From JAKZSU01 sp047517485 (GTDB lineage: Bacteria; Pseudomonadota; Alphaproteobacteria; UBA7887), in NCBI GenBank assembly GCA_047517485.1, contig JAKZSU010000038.1, positions 1 through 32,116 on the forward strand: a stretch of DNA of 32,116 nt, written 5' to 3'. The position numbers were made by a program, and so were the translations under genes. This document shows positions 6,893 to 15,127 of this stretch, piece after piece. The notes under the pieces were generated by a model that was not told where the DNA came from, made no database searches, and was given only the letters and a program-made list of their open reading frames with translations. Each line of letters starts with the position of its first letter. Positions within the stretch are counted from its first letter, which is position 1.

Positions 6893-7831
6893 ATGACACT
6901 CGACCATCAATTGAGAGCGCTGCGAAGCGGGCCGGTGCCGAAAGCGAATTCCTTGATGGTCACTGTGTTCGGCGACACCGTTGCACCGCGCGGCGTGCCG
7001 ATCTGGCTCGGCAGCCTGATCGATCTTGTCGCCCCCTTGGGGCTCAACGACCGCCTGGTGCGCACCGCGGTCAATCGGTTGGCGAAGGACGATTGGCTCG
7101 GCCGCCGCACCGTCGGACGGCGCGCTTACTACGGTTTGTCGGCCGCCGGCCAGGCGCGGTTCGAGCGCGCCACCGAACGCATCTATGCGCCGGATAGGGA
7201 GGCCTGGAACGGGCGATGGTGCCTGGTCGTGACCGCCGCCGCCGAGTTTCCACCGGCGCGGCGCGAGGCGCTGAAGAAGGACCTGGCGTGGCAGGGATTT
7301 GGCGCCATCGCGCCCGGCGTATTTGCCCACCCGATGCCAGAACTGGATAGTTTGGCACAAGTTCTCGCCGATTACGGCCTCACCGATCGCGCGACGATAT
7401 TCGATGCCCTGGCACCGGGCGATTCGCTACACCACCTCGTCGGACAGAGTTGGAACCTCCGCGACCTGGAAAAATCGTACGCCGCCCTGGTCGAGCGATT
7501 CGCGCCGCTGCACCGCGCCCTCGGCGCATCGGAGGCAATCGCGCCCGAGCACGCCTTCGTGACGCGTAGCCTCTTGATTCATGAGTACCGAAGGGCAATT
7601 CTGCGGGACCCGTTACTGCCCGACGCACTTCTTCCCAAGGATTGGCCGGGTACCGAAGCGCGCGCCTTGTGCCGCGCTCTCTATCGCCGCATCTGGCAAG
7701 CCGCGGAGACCTATGTGGAGACCATTCTCGAGACCGTCGACGGATCGCTACCCGCCGTGTCTCCCAGCTTCTACCGCCGGTTTGGTGGGCTTGATAAAAT
7801 GTTGGGGCATGACGAAAAGTACACGGTATGA
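6893..7831 (+). CDS. paaX: PaaX-family transcriptional repressor
   Basis: 312-residue regulator of the PaaX family, GntR-like repressors of phenylacetate genes that respond to phenylacetyl-CoA. Residues 1-90 form the winged-helix DNA-binding part (SLMVTVFGDTVAPRG..VPIWLGSLIDLVAPLGLNDRLVRTAVNRLAKDDWL). A central domain begins near YAPDREAWNGRWCLVV, and a C-terminal PaaX domain holds a conserved pattern (TRSLLIHEYRRAILRDPLLPDALLPKDWPG). The ATG has a TGAGGAT ribosome-binding site. The gene diverges from the PaaA-like gene, and the inverted repeat between them suggests autoregulation together with control of that gene. It is coupled by ATGA to a ferredoxin/NADP reductase gene, which is unusual for paaX. 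The effector may be a different acyl-CoA from phenylacetyl-CoA. Confidence 0.9.
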   Translation: MTLDHQLRALRSGPVPKANSLMVTVFGDTVAPRGVPIWLGSLIDLVAPLGLNDRLVRTAVNRLAKDDWLGRRTVGRRAYYGLSAAGQARFERATERIYAPDREAWNGRWCLVVTAAAEFPPARREALKKDLAWQGFGAIAPGVFAHPMPELDSLAQVLADYGLTDRATIFDALAPGDSLHHLVGQSWNLRDLEKSYAALVERFAPLHRALGASEAIAPEHAFVTRSLLIHEYRRAILRDPLLPDALLPKDWPGTEARALCRALYRRIWQAAETYVETILETVDGSLPAVSPSFYRRFGGLDKMLGHDEKYTV

Positions 7832-9162
7832 CTGACCAACCCGCTCGCCTGACCGTCGCCATCGTCGGCGCCGGCCCGGCCGGTTTTTACGCGGCGGACG
7901 CCTTGCTGCGCAAGGGCGGGGCGTGTCGCATCGATATTCTCGACCGCTTGCCGACGCCTTTCGGGCTGGTTCGCGCCGGCGTCGCGCCGGATCATCCGAG
8001 CACCAAGAACGTGACCCGGGTCTACGACCGTATTCTGCAGAACGATGCGGTCCGCCTGGTCGGCAATGTGACGCTGGGCGGCGATATCACCTATGACGAA
8101 CTCAAGGCGCTTTACGACGTCGTCATCCTCGCCTTTGGCGCCCAGGTGCCGCGCCACCTCGGCATTCCCGGCGAGGGCCTTTTCGGCGTCGTCGACTCGA
8201 CGCGTTTCGTCGACTGGTACAATGCGGTGCCCGGCGCGCCCGACCTGTCCGGCGAGGTCGCCGCTACGACGGCGGTGGTGATCGGCAACGGCAACGTCGC
8301 GCTCGACATCGCGCGGATGCTCGCCAAGACCGCCGAGGAATTGGCATCGACCGACATCGACCAAGCGGCGGCCGATGCAATCGCCGGCGCGGTGCTGACC
8401 GATATTTACGTGATCGGCCGACGCGGCCCGATGCAAGCGAGCTTCACCTCGCCCGAACTGACCGAGTTCGGCGAACTCGTCGACGCGGTCCCGATCGTCG
8501 ACGGGTCCGTGCTGCCCGAGACCGCCGACGAAGCGGCCGACGCGGAAAAACCGAAGAAAGAAAAGAACCTGCGCATTCTCCAACGGTTCGCCGCGCTCGA
8601 CATCGCGTCGGATCCGCGCCCGGTCAAGATCCATCTGGTGTTCTGCGCCGCGCCGCTCGAAATCCACGGCGACGACCGGGTGAGAAGCGTGATTTTCGAG
8701 CGCAATCGGATCGAGAATGGCCGCGCGGTGCCGACCGGCGAGCGCTTCGAGATCGAGGCCCAGTTGATCGTCTCCGCCATCGGTTACCATACGTCACGCG
8801 AAAACGGCGGCGTGCCGATCGATGAAGGCCGCGGGATCGTCCGCAACGACGACGGTCGAATTGAGGCGGGCGCCTACGTCGTGGGCTGGGCGCGACGCGG
8901 CCCGACCGGGGTGATCGGCACCAATCGCAACGACGCCCGCGACGTCGTCGACCAAATCCTCGGCGACAACATCCAACGCGGCAAGCCGGGCCCGGACGGT
9001 CTCGACGCGGTGTTCGCCGAGCGCGGGACCCGCGCCACGTCGTACGAGGATTGGACCCGCATCGACGCCACCGAAGTCGCCGCCGGTGGTGAGCAAAGGC
9101 CGCGGGTTAAATTTACCCAAGTCGAGGACATGCTGGCGGCGGCACAGCAAACTACCGAGTGA
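7828..9162 (+). CDS. FAD-dependent ferredoxin--NADP+ reductase, FprA/adrenodoxin-reductase type
   Basis: 444-residue flavoprotein that transfers electrons between NADPH and ferredoxin-like partners. The FAD-binding motif VAIVGAGPAGFYAA is at the N-terminus, followed by the family block PFGLVRAGVAPDHPSTKNV. The NADP-binding motif VVIGNGNVALDIARML is central, and the C-terminal GWARRGPTGVIGTNRNDA is a hallmark of the adrenodoxin-reductase family. Length matches the family. The start overlaps the paaX stop (ATGA), so regulator and reductase are one unit. A likely task is to feed electrons, through a ferredoxin not in the window, to the PaaA-like diiron protein across the divergent promoter. That link is inferred from context. 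Confidence 0.9.
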   Translation: MTDQPARLTVAIVGAGPAGFYAADALLRKGGACRIDILDRLPTPFGLVRAGVAPDHPSTKNVTRVYDRILQNDAVRLVGNVTLGGDITYDELKALYDVVILAFGAQVPRHLGIPGEGLFGVVDSTRFVDWYNAVPGAPDLSGEVAATTAVVIGNGNVALDIARMLAKTAEELASTDIDQAAADAIAGAVLTDIYVIGRRGPMQASFTSPELTEFGELVDAVPIVDGSVLPETADEAADAEKPKKEKNLRILQRFAALDIASDPRPVKIHLVFCAAPLEIHGDDRVRSVIFERNRIENGRAVPTGERFEIEAQLIVSAIGYHTSRENGGVPIDEGRGIVRNDDGRIEAGAYVVGWARRGPTGVIGTNRNDARDVVDQILGDNIQRGKPGPDGLDAVFAERGTRATSYEDWTRIDATEVAAGGEQRPRVKFTQVEDMLAAAQQTTE

Positions 9163-9563
9163 CCTTCTGGCGGGAAAAGACCCTGCAACAGATGACCGAG
9201 GCGGAGTGGGAATCGCTTTGCGACGGCTGCGGCCTGTGCTGTCAGATCCGGGTCGAGGACGAAGAGTCCGGCGAGATCGCCTTGTCCGACGCCGCGTGCC
9301 GCTATCTCGACCTCGGAACCCACCGCTGCGGCGACTATGCGAACCGCAAACGCAACGTCCCCGATTGCGTCAAGGTCACGCCGGAGAAAATTCTCCGCCT
9401 GACCTGGCTGCCGCACAGCTGCGCCTATCGCCTGGTCGCGCTGGGCCACGATCTGCCCGACTGGCATCACCTGGTCTGCGGCGACACGGACGAGGTCCAT
9501 CGCAGCGGCCCGTCGATGCGCGGCGATCTGGTCAGCGAGGACGATGTCGAGTGGCCGGAGTAG
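9159..9563 (+). CDS. YcgN-family (UPF0260) cysteine-cluster protein
   Basis: 134-residue soluble protein of the YcgN/UPF0260 family, whose function is not established. The CxxCxxCC cluster CDGCGLCC (Cys21, 24, 27, 28) and further cysteines at AACRYLD, HRCGDY, VPDCVKV, HSCAYR and LVCGD suggest a bound metal or Fe-S cluster. The start is GTG at 9159, overlapping the reductase stop as GTGA, so this is the third gene of the paaX-reductase unit. Family members are widespread housekeeping-type proteins, so co-transcription does not by itself tie it to aromatic metabolism. Confidence 0.88.
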   Translation: MTFWREKTLQQMTEAEWESLCDGCGLCCQIRVEDEESGEIALSDAACRYLDLGTHRCGDYANRKRNVPDCVKVTPEKILRLTWLPHSCAYRLVALGHDLPDWHHLVCGDTDEVHRSGPSMRGDLVSEDDVEWPE

Positions 9564-9667
9564 CAGGCAAAACTCATATCTGTTAGGGTCCAGCGGGCTT
9601 CAAACCGGAGCGCGGGGCACGGCAATGAAGAACGACAAAGTCTGAGCGCCCGAAAGGAGTCATCTTA

Positions 9668-10441
9668 ATGATCCGAGTCATTGCAAGCCTCGCCGCGTTG
9701 GGTTTTCTATCAGCGGCGCCGGCATTTGCCGCGGATAACACCGCGCCCTTCGACTCCGAGTCGTGGCAAGACGTTCTCGACATCGAATTCGATGGCGCGG
9801 AAGTAGTCTACGACAACAGCCTTTATCTGGTGGTGCCCGAGCGAGTCGAGGAAGCTTTCAGCGTCCCGGTGGTGATGAATTTCGCCGATACGCCGTTTGA
9901 TATCGCCGAAGTCGCGCTGATCGCCGAGAACAATCCGTTTCCCATGGTCGCGCGGATTTACCCGCAGCGGCCGGTGACCGCGATCGGCTTCAATATTCGC
10001 CTCGAAATGTCGACCCCGGTGCGCGCTGCGGTGATGGACGGCGACGGCGTATGGCACGTGGTGTCCGAGGAAATCCTGGTCATGACCCCGGGCGGGTGTT
10101 CGGCGCCGGGCGGCGGCGGTGTGGCCATGGCCGGCGCCATATCGACACGTCAATTCGTGCGCGCCGACGGCGACAGCCGCCTCAAGGTCCGGATCAGCCA
10201 TCCGATGCATACCGGGCTGGTGATCGATGCTTACGGCGACGCCATCCCCGAGCATTACATCAACAATCTCACGATCAGCGATGATATCGGCGAGCTCGCG
10301 CGGATGCTGCTGTGGGCGTCGGTCTCCGCCGACCCGGTGTTCATGTTCGAATTGCCCGACACCCAGCAAAGCGTGCGCGTCGACGCCCGCGACACCAACG
10401 GCGACGTGTTCGAATTCGACGGCCCGCCGTCGTCGATGTAG
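9668..10441 (+). CDS. periplasmic SoxYZ-like carrier fusion protein
   Basis: 257-residue exported protein. A signal peptide (about 1-21, ending APAFA) precedes a SoxY-like domain (about 35-150). This ends in PGGCSAPGGGG, where Cys144 corresponds to the SoxY carrier cysteine that bears substrate as a thio-adduct. A SoxZ-like domain (about 155-257) begins LKVRISHPMHTGLVID. Such single-chain SoxYZ proteins are known beside quinoprotein dehydrogenases of methylotrophs, where their role is unclear. Here no Sox gene or quinoprotein dehydrogenase is near. A strong ribosome-binding site (AAAGGAGT) precedes the ATG. The cysteine is followed by a long Gly-rich tail rather than ending the domain. It lies just after the YcgN gene and abuts the convergent amidase stop. 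Confidence 0.85.
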   Translation: MIRVIASLAALGFLSAAPAFAADNTAPFDSESWQDVLDIEFDGAEVVYDNSLYLVVPERVEEAFSVPVVMNFADTPFDIAEVALIAENNPFPMVARIYPQRPVTAIGFNIRLEMSTPVRAAVMDGDGVWHVVSEEILVMTPGGCSAPGGGGVAMAGAISTRQFVRADGDSRLKVRISHPMHTGLVIDAYGDAIPEHYINNLTISDDIGELARMLLWASVSADPVFMFELPDTQQSVRVDARDTNGDVFEFDGPPSSM

Positions 10442-11869
10442 CTAAGGCGAGCAGCAGATCGGCGGCGTCTTGCCGATCCAGGGCTGCGCCGACTCGAGCT
10501 GCGCGGCGACGCGGATGACGGTCGCTTCGTCGCACGGTCGGCCGACCAGCTGCACCCCGATCGGCAGGCCGTCGGCCGACCAATGCATCGGCAGCGACAT
10601 CGCCGGCTGGCCGGAGATGTTGAACAGATACATATAGACGGCGTCGGTCCATTTGGCGTTGTAGACGTCGATGTCGGGCTCGGACATATCCCAATAGCCG
10701 AAGGCGCGCGGCGGATTGGTCAGGCTTGGGGTCAGGTAGACATCGTAGGGCGCGAGGTCGCCGGCGATTTCACGCGAGAATTGGCGTTGTTGTTCGATAT
10801 CGGCCGAATGCTCGATGCCGCCGATCGATTTGCCGCGCTCGATAATCGCGAACATGGTGGGCGAAAGTTCGTCCCGCCTCGCCTCGTGACCGATGAACTC
10901 GGCGGCGCCGCCGTACACCATCGCCGTCTGCACCGCGGTGATCCGGTTATAGGTCTTCCACGCGGTATCGGCGTCGACCGTGACGTCGTGTTCCTCGACA
11001 ACATGGCCGAGATTTTCGAGCAGTTTCGCGGTGTTGCGCACGGCGGCGACATTTTCGCCATGAACCGCGCGGCCGTGCGGCGCGGCGGTGGTGAAGCCGA
11101 TGCGCAGGCGGCCGGGATCGGCACCGACCTCGTCGAGCCACGGCCGGGCGGGCGGCGGCGTATTATAGGGATCGCCGGGTTGTTCGCCCGAGGTGACATC
11201 GAGATAGGCGGCGGTATCGCGTACCGTGCGCGAGATGCACAAGAAATGCGCCGCGCCATAGAAAAAATCGGCGTTGAGCGGCCCTAGGGTCGCCCGCCCG
11301 CGCGTCGGCTTGAGCCCGACCAGGCCGCAAATCGAGGCCGGGGCGCGGATCGAGCCGGCGGCGTCGCTCGCCTCGGCCAACGGCACCATGCGCGCCGCCA
11401 CCGCCGACGCCGAGCCACCGCTCGAGCCGCCGGGGGATATGCCTTCGGCCCAGGGGTTGTTGGTGCGGCCGTACATCTCGGGCTCGGTGGTCAGCGCCCA
11501 GCCGAACTCCGGCGCGTTGGTGCTGCCGGTGAGAATAAACCCGGCGCGCTTGAGACGAGCGACGATTTCGGTATCGACCGGGGCGACAAATTCCTTGAAA
11601 TAGGCGCAGCTGTTGGTCTGCGGCACCCCCTCCCACATCGACGCCAACTCTTTCCGTAAGTACGGCACGCCCTGGAAGGGGCCGTCAGGCACCCCAGCGG
11701 CGGCGATCGCACGGGCATCGTCGTAGGATTTGTGGATCACCGCGTTGAGCCGCGGATTGACCGCCTCGATGCGGCCGATCGCCTCCTCGATGAGCTCGAG
11801 CGGCGTCACCTCGCCGGCCTTGACCAGCGCCGCAAGTCCCAAGGCGTCGTAAGTTCCGAAATCGTCCAT
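10442..11869 (-). CDS. amidase-signature family hydrolase
   Basis: 475-residue amidase of the amidase-signature family. The Ser-cisSer-Lys triad is visible: Lys73 (PYLRKELA), Ser149 in PGGSSGGSAS and the nucleophile Ser173 in DAAGSIRAPAS, with the family's 24-residue spacing between the two serines. The rest follows the family (CGLVGLKPTRGR, NISGQPAMSLP near the C-terminus). No signal peptide is seen, so it should act in the cytoplasm. The start has an AGGGGG ribosome-binding site and lies 22 bp after the TRAP permease stop on the same strand. This suggests the amidase works on the imported substrate. GatA is unlikely because no gatB or gatC is adjacent. The exact amide substrate cannot be read. 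Confidence 0.9.
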   Translation of the reverse strand: MDDFGTYDALGLAALVKAGEVTPLELIEEAIGRIEAVNPRLNAVIHKSYDDARAIAAAGVPDGPFQGVPYLRKELASMWEGVPQTNSCAYFKEFVAPVDTEIVARLKRAGFILTGSTNAPEFGWALTTEPEMYGRTNNPWAEGISPGGSSGGSASAVAARMVPLAEASDAAGSIRAPASICGLVGLKPTRGRATLGPLNADFFYGAAHFLCISRTVRDTAAYLDVTSGEQPGDPYNTPPPARPWLDEVGADPGRLRIGFTTAAPHGRAVHGENVAAVRNTAKLLENLGHVVEEHDVTVDADTAWKTYNRITAVQTAMVYGGAAEFIGHEARRDELSPTMFAIIERGKSIGGIEHSADIEQQRQFSREIAGDLAPYDVYLTPSLTNPPRAFGYWDMSEPDIDVYNAKWTDAVYMYLFNISGQPAMSLPMHWSADGLPIGVQLVGRPCDEATVIRVAAQLESAQPWIGKTPPICCSP

Positions 11870-11891
11870 GGTGTCCCCCTGCTACTTCATA

Positions 11892-13871
11892 TTATTCGGT
11901 GACGGGCTGTGATCGCCGCGCCAAACGTCCCAAAATAATTCCCGGCGCGATCAAAACCGCCGCCAAGCCGGCCAGCTCCAGGTGCGACCAGTCGATCATG
12001 CCACCGCCCGGCGCGGCGAGCACCAATCCGCCGGCGCCGAGCAGGCCGCGCGCGGCCCACCCCATCATGCCGGCGCCAAGCGTCCCCAGCCCGATCAAAT
12101 AACCTTGCAGCGCGGCCGCCACCAGCAGCACGCCGGCGGTCGCGGCGACGACAACGATGACGATCTCGCCGGCCGACCCCTGGCCCAAAAGCGCCGGGTT
12201 GAAGACGAAGAAAAATGGGATGAAATAGATGACGGTGCCGATCCGCATCGCCTCAAAGCCGGTGCGCATCGGCGCCGACTTGGCGACCGAGGCGGCGGCG
12301 AAGGCGGCGAGCGCCACCGGCGGGGTGATGAAACTCAGCATCCCCCAATAAAGCAGAAACATATGCACGCTGAGCGGATCGAGCCCGAGCTTGATCAGCG
12401 CCGGCGCGAGAATGATCGCGAGAAAAATATACGCCGCGGTCACCGTCATGCCGAGGCCGAGCACGAAGCTGGTGATCGCCCCCATGATCAACAGCGCCAG
12501 CGGATGCCCGCCGGCGAGATAGACCAGATCGTTGGTCAAGGTGCCGGTCATCCCGGTGACCTGAAGCGCGCCGACGATCAGGCCCACCGCCGCCAACAGG
12601 CCGCCGAGTTCGGCGAGCAATCCGCCGGTGGCGAAGACATATTTTTTCAACCCTTGCCACGACAAGCGGTGGCGCGGATTGAATTGGTTGATCACCAGCA
12701 GCAGCGCGGTGGCGTAGAACGGCGCGTGCGCCTCGCGCTTCATGAACACCAGCAGCCAGATCAGCAGCGCGAAGACGATGACGTAGTACCAGCCGTCCTT
12801 GAGCACGCGCCACACCGGCTGCAACTCGGCGCGAGGCAGGCCGGTGAGGCCGCGCTGCGCCGCGTAGGCATCGATCTGCATGAACAGGCCGAAATAATAA
12901 AGCAGCGACGGAATCACCGCGGCCAAGGCGACGTCGATGTAACGGAGATCGAGAAAATCGGCCATCACGAAGGCGGTCGCGCCCATGATCGGCGGCATCA
13001 TCACCCCGCCGGTGGACGCACAGGCCTCGATCGCGCCGGCGGTCTGGGCGCGCATGCCGATCCGCCGCATCGCCGGGATGGTCAGCGAGCCGGTGGTCAG
13101 CACGTTGGTCACCGGCCCGCCGCTCATCGAGCCGAACAGACCGGACGAGAAGATCGCCACCTTGGCCGGCCCGCCGCGCACATGGCCGAGCATGGCAAAC
13201 GCGAGATTGATGAAGAACTGGCCGGCGCCGGTGTGGATCAGGGCGACGCCGAACAGCAGAAAGCCGAACACCAGCATGGCGAAGGCCTGCATCGGGATGC
13301 CGAGCAGGCTTTCCTCGGAGAATATGTGGAAGCCGGCGGTGTCGAGAAACGTGTGGCCGACCCCGGAGACCACCTCGGGCATTTTATCGGCGTAGGTCGG
13401 ATAGAGCGATATCACCGAAACGATGATGAACACCGCGATACCGCCGGCGCGGCGTCCCGCTTCGAGGATCACCGCCCACATCACGACGCTGAAATAAAGC
13501 CCGTGATCGGGCGCGTTATATTCCCACGCCTCGTCGAGAATATCCTCGGCGTAAAACACCAGATACCCGGTGAGGCACAGCATCAGGACGAACAGGACGG
13601 CATCGGTGACCGGCACCCGCGTGCGCGAACTCCGCTTGGTCGCCGGCAGGACGATGAATATCATCGAGATCATCAACCCGGCGACCAGGTAGAGATAGCG
13701 GTTGTAGACCAGCACCTTGCCGATGGTCAGCTTGAAGAAGCCGAGATTGAACAGCTGGTTGACCGCGATCGCCACCGCCACGACGGTCACCACGAGGATG
13801 ATCACCGTCCAGGTCGTACCCAACGAGCGATAGCGCGAAGACTCGGTCTCGCTGGTGGGCTGATCGGCCAT
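11892..13871 (-). CDS. TRAP transporter permease, fused DctQ-DctM (TAXI type)
   Basis: 659-residue inner-membrane protein combining the small (4TM, DctQ-like) and large (12TM, DctM-like) TRAP subunits, the usual form in TAXI-TRAP systems. The first part has four hydrophobic segments to about residue 135. The DctM domain includes the signature GLFGSMSGGPVTNVLTTGSLTIPAMRR and the matching second-half motif LGLGMTVTAAYIFLAIILAPALIKLGL. A C-terminal extension adds one or more helices. Transport is driven by an ion gradient, and specificity comes from the binding protein. Its gene begins 19 bp after the binding-protein stop and is followed by the amidase, so the three form one operon. Confidence 0.93.
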   Translation of the reverse strand: MADQPTSETESSRYRSLGTTWTVIILVVTVVAVAIAVNQLFNLGFFKLTIGKVLVYNRYLYLVAGLMISMIFIVLPATKRSSRTRVPVTDAVLFVLMLCLTGYLVFYAEDILDEAWEYNAPDHGLYFSVVMWAVILEAGRRAGGIAVFIIVSVISLYPTYADKMPEVVSGVGHTFLDTAGFHIFSEESLLGIPMQAFAMLVFGFLLFGVALIHTGAGQFFINLAFAMLGHVRGGPAKVAIFSSGLFGSMSGGPVTNVLTTGSLTIPAMRRIGMRAQTAGAIEACASTGGVMMPPIMGATAFVMADFLDLRYIDVALAAVIPSLLYYFGLFMQIDAYAAQRGLTGLPRAELQPVWRVLKDGWYYVIVFALLIWLLVFMKREAHAPFYATALLLVINQFNPRHRLSWQGLKKYVFATGGLLAELGGLLAAVGLIVGALQVTGMTGTLTNDLVYLAGGHPLALLIMGAITSFVLGLGMTVTAAYIFLAIILAPALIKLGLDPLSVHMFLLYWGMLSFITPPVALAAFAAASVAKSAPMRTGFEAMRIGTVIYFIPFFFVFNPALLGQGSAGEIVIVVVAATAGVLLVAAALQGYLIGLGTLGAGMMGWAARGLLGAGGLVLAAPGGGMIDWSHLELAGLAAVLIAPGIILGRLARRSQPVTE

Positions 13872-13890
13872 CGGCGATCGGCGGGTTACG

Positions 13891-15063
13891 CTACCAACGC
13901 TCGAAGATCGGCTCGAACCCGGCGCCGCGCAAGGCCGCCGCGCGCGCGGTCATCCAGCCCTCGGCGAAAGCCTGTTTGTCGTCGGGCGCGTCGGCGGTAT
14001 AGGCGTCCCAGGCCGCGATGATGGTGGCTTGGCGCGCCAGATTATGCTCGTGGTTGGCCTGCGCCGCGTCGGTCCATTTGCCCGCCTCGAGGTAATAGCG
14101 GATCGCGCCGTCGTGAAACGGCAGGTACACGGTCTCGATTTTCTGACGGTCCCAGGCCCATCCATTGGCGCCGGGCGCGCCGGTCTTGTAGTCGTCGTAG
14201 TGCTCGTACATCGCCTTGGTGAGGACGTAGACGGTCGACTCGTCGACCGCCGGAGTCGAGATCAAGATCGGATACGCGGTGCCAATCCCCTCGTACCCCT
14301 CTTCGGGGACCGCCGCGCCTTGCAGGCAGCGTTGCTGGAAATACCACGGCACGACCTTATTGAGCCGGGCCCAGCCCGCGGTATCGTCGTGCGGTGCCGG
14401 CGGGTGGTAGAGGCCGCGTGGCGAGGCCTCCAGCTTGAGCATGAAAGTGCTGAAGGTGCCGGACAACGCGGCGTCGAGATCGCCGGAAATTATGCCGTCG
14501 ATGGATGACCCGAAGCCGCCGACCTCGAAGCGCTCGACATCGTCCCAGGTCAAATCGGCGAACGCCAGCATCGCTTTGGCCGCCATGTTGATCGCCGGCG
14601 CGCCGCGCACCCAGGCGACGCGCTTGCCCTTGATATCGGCCAAGGTCTCGACGCCGATATCGCCGGCGACCGCCATCGCCACCGAACAGCCGTCGGCGAC
14701 ATTGTGCAACAACAGGCGGATCGGCTGCGGCCCCCACTTCCGGGTGCCGAAAGTGTAGATCGCTTCCTGGGCATAGATACTGTCGGACCCGGTGGCGGAG
14801 AACTGCGCCATGCCCTTGCGCAGCGGCGACAGCCGCGAGACGTCGTTCTTGCCGGGCAGCACGCGAAGATTGACGCCGTAGATAGTCTTGAGAACGCTGC
14901 CGATCGCCACCGCCTGATTGTAACCCGCGCTGCCGGTGTTATAGGCGGTCCAAACGATGGTTTTCGGCAGCGCATCATCCTGCGCCACCGCTTGGAGCGG
15001 CGCCAGGAGAGCAATCACTGCCAGGATGCCCAAGCCCCCCGCTGCCAGTCGCTGACCTTTCAT
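13891..15063 (-). CDS. TAXI-family TRAP transporter substrate-binding protein
   Basis: 390-residue periplasmic binding protein. ATG 15063 is chosen because a strong GGGGAGGT ribosome-binding site precedes it and a signal peptide follows at once (MKGQRLAAGGLGILAVIALL.., cleavage near AVA-QD at about residue 27). The mature part has the TAXI pattern: AYNTGSAGYNQAVAIGSVL, then ATGSDSIYAQEA, and IKGKRVAWVRGAPAINMAAKAML in the second lobe. TAXI proteins bind small carboxylates such as glutamate or 2-oxoglutarate in the few characterised cases. The ligand here is unknown, but the downstream amidase hints at an amide-containing acid. It is the first gene of the transporter operon, 64 bp after the exonuclease gene on the same strand. 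Confidence 0.92.
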   Translation of the reverse strand: MKGQRLAAGGLGILAVIALLAPLQAVAQDDALPKTIVWTAYNTGSAGYNQAVAIGSVLKTIYGVNLRVLPGKNDVSRLSPLRKGMAQFSATGSDSIYAQEAIYTFGTRKWGPQPIRLLLHNVADGCSVAMAVAGDIGVETLADIKGKRVAWVRGAPAINMAAKAMLAFADLTWDDVERFEVGGFGSSIDGIISGDLDAALSGTFSTFMLKLEASPRGLYHPPAPHDDTAGWARLNKVVPWYFQQRCLQGAAVPEEGYEGIGTAYPILISTPAVDESTVYVLTKAMYEHYDDYKTGAPGANGWAWDRQKIETVYLPFHDGAIRYYLEAGKWTDAAQANHEHNLARQATIIAAWDAYTADAPDDKQAFAEGWMTARAAALRGAGFEPIFERW

Positions 15064-15127
15064 GGATACCTCCCCGGTTCCGATTGCCAAAAGTTTAGCA
15101 GGCCGGCGCTGGCCGGTCGATTCAGGC

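Noticed and set aside
9625..9645. Six-codon frame (MKNDKV) before the SoxYZ-like gene
   Set aside because: Too short to judge, with no clear ribosome-binding site; no attenuator-like structure accompanies it.
11982..14021. Very long open frame (679 codons) on the plus strand
   Set aside because: It is antisense to the TRAP permease gene, which has clear family motifs. The product is extremely rich in His, Arg, Glu, Asp and Gln, typical of shadow frames in GC-rich DNA.
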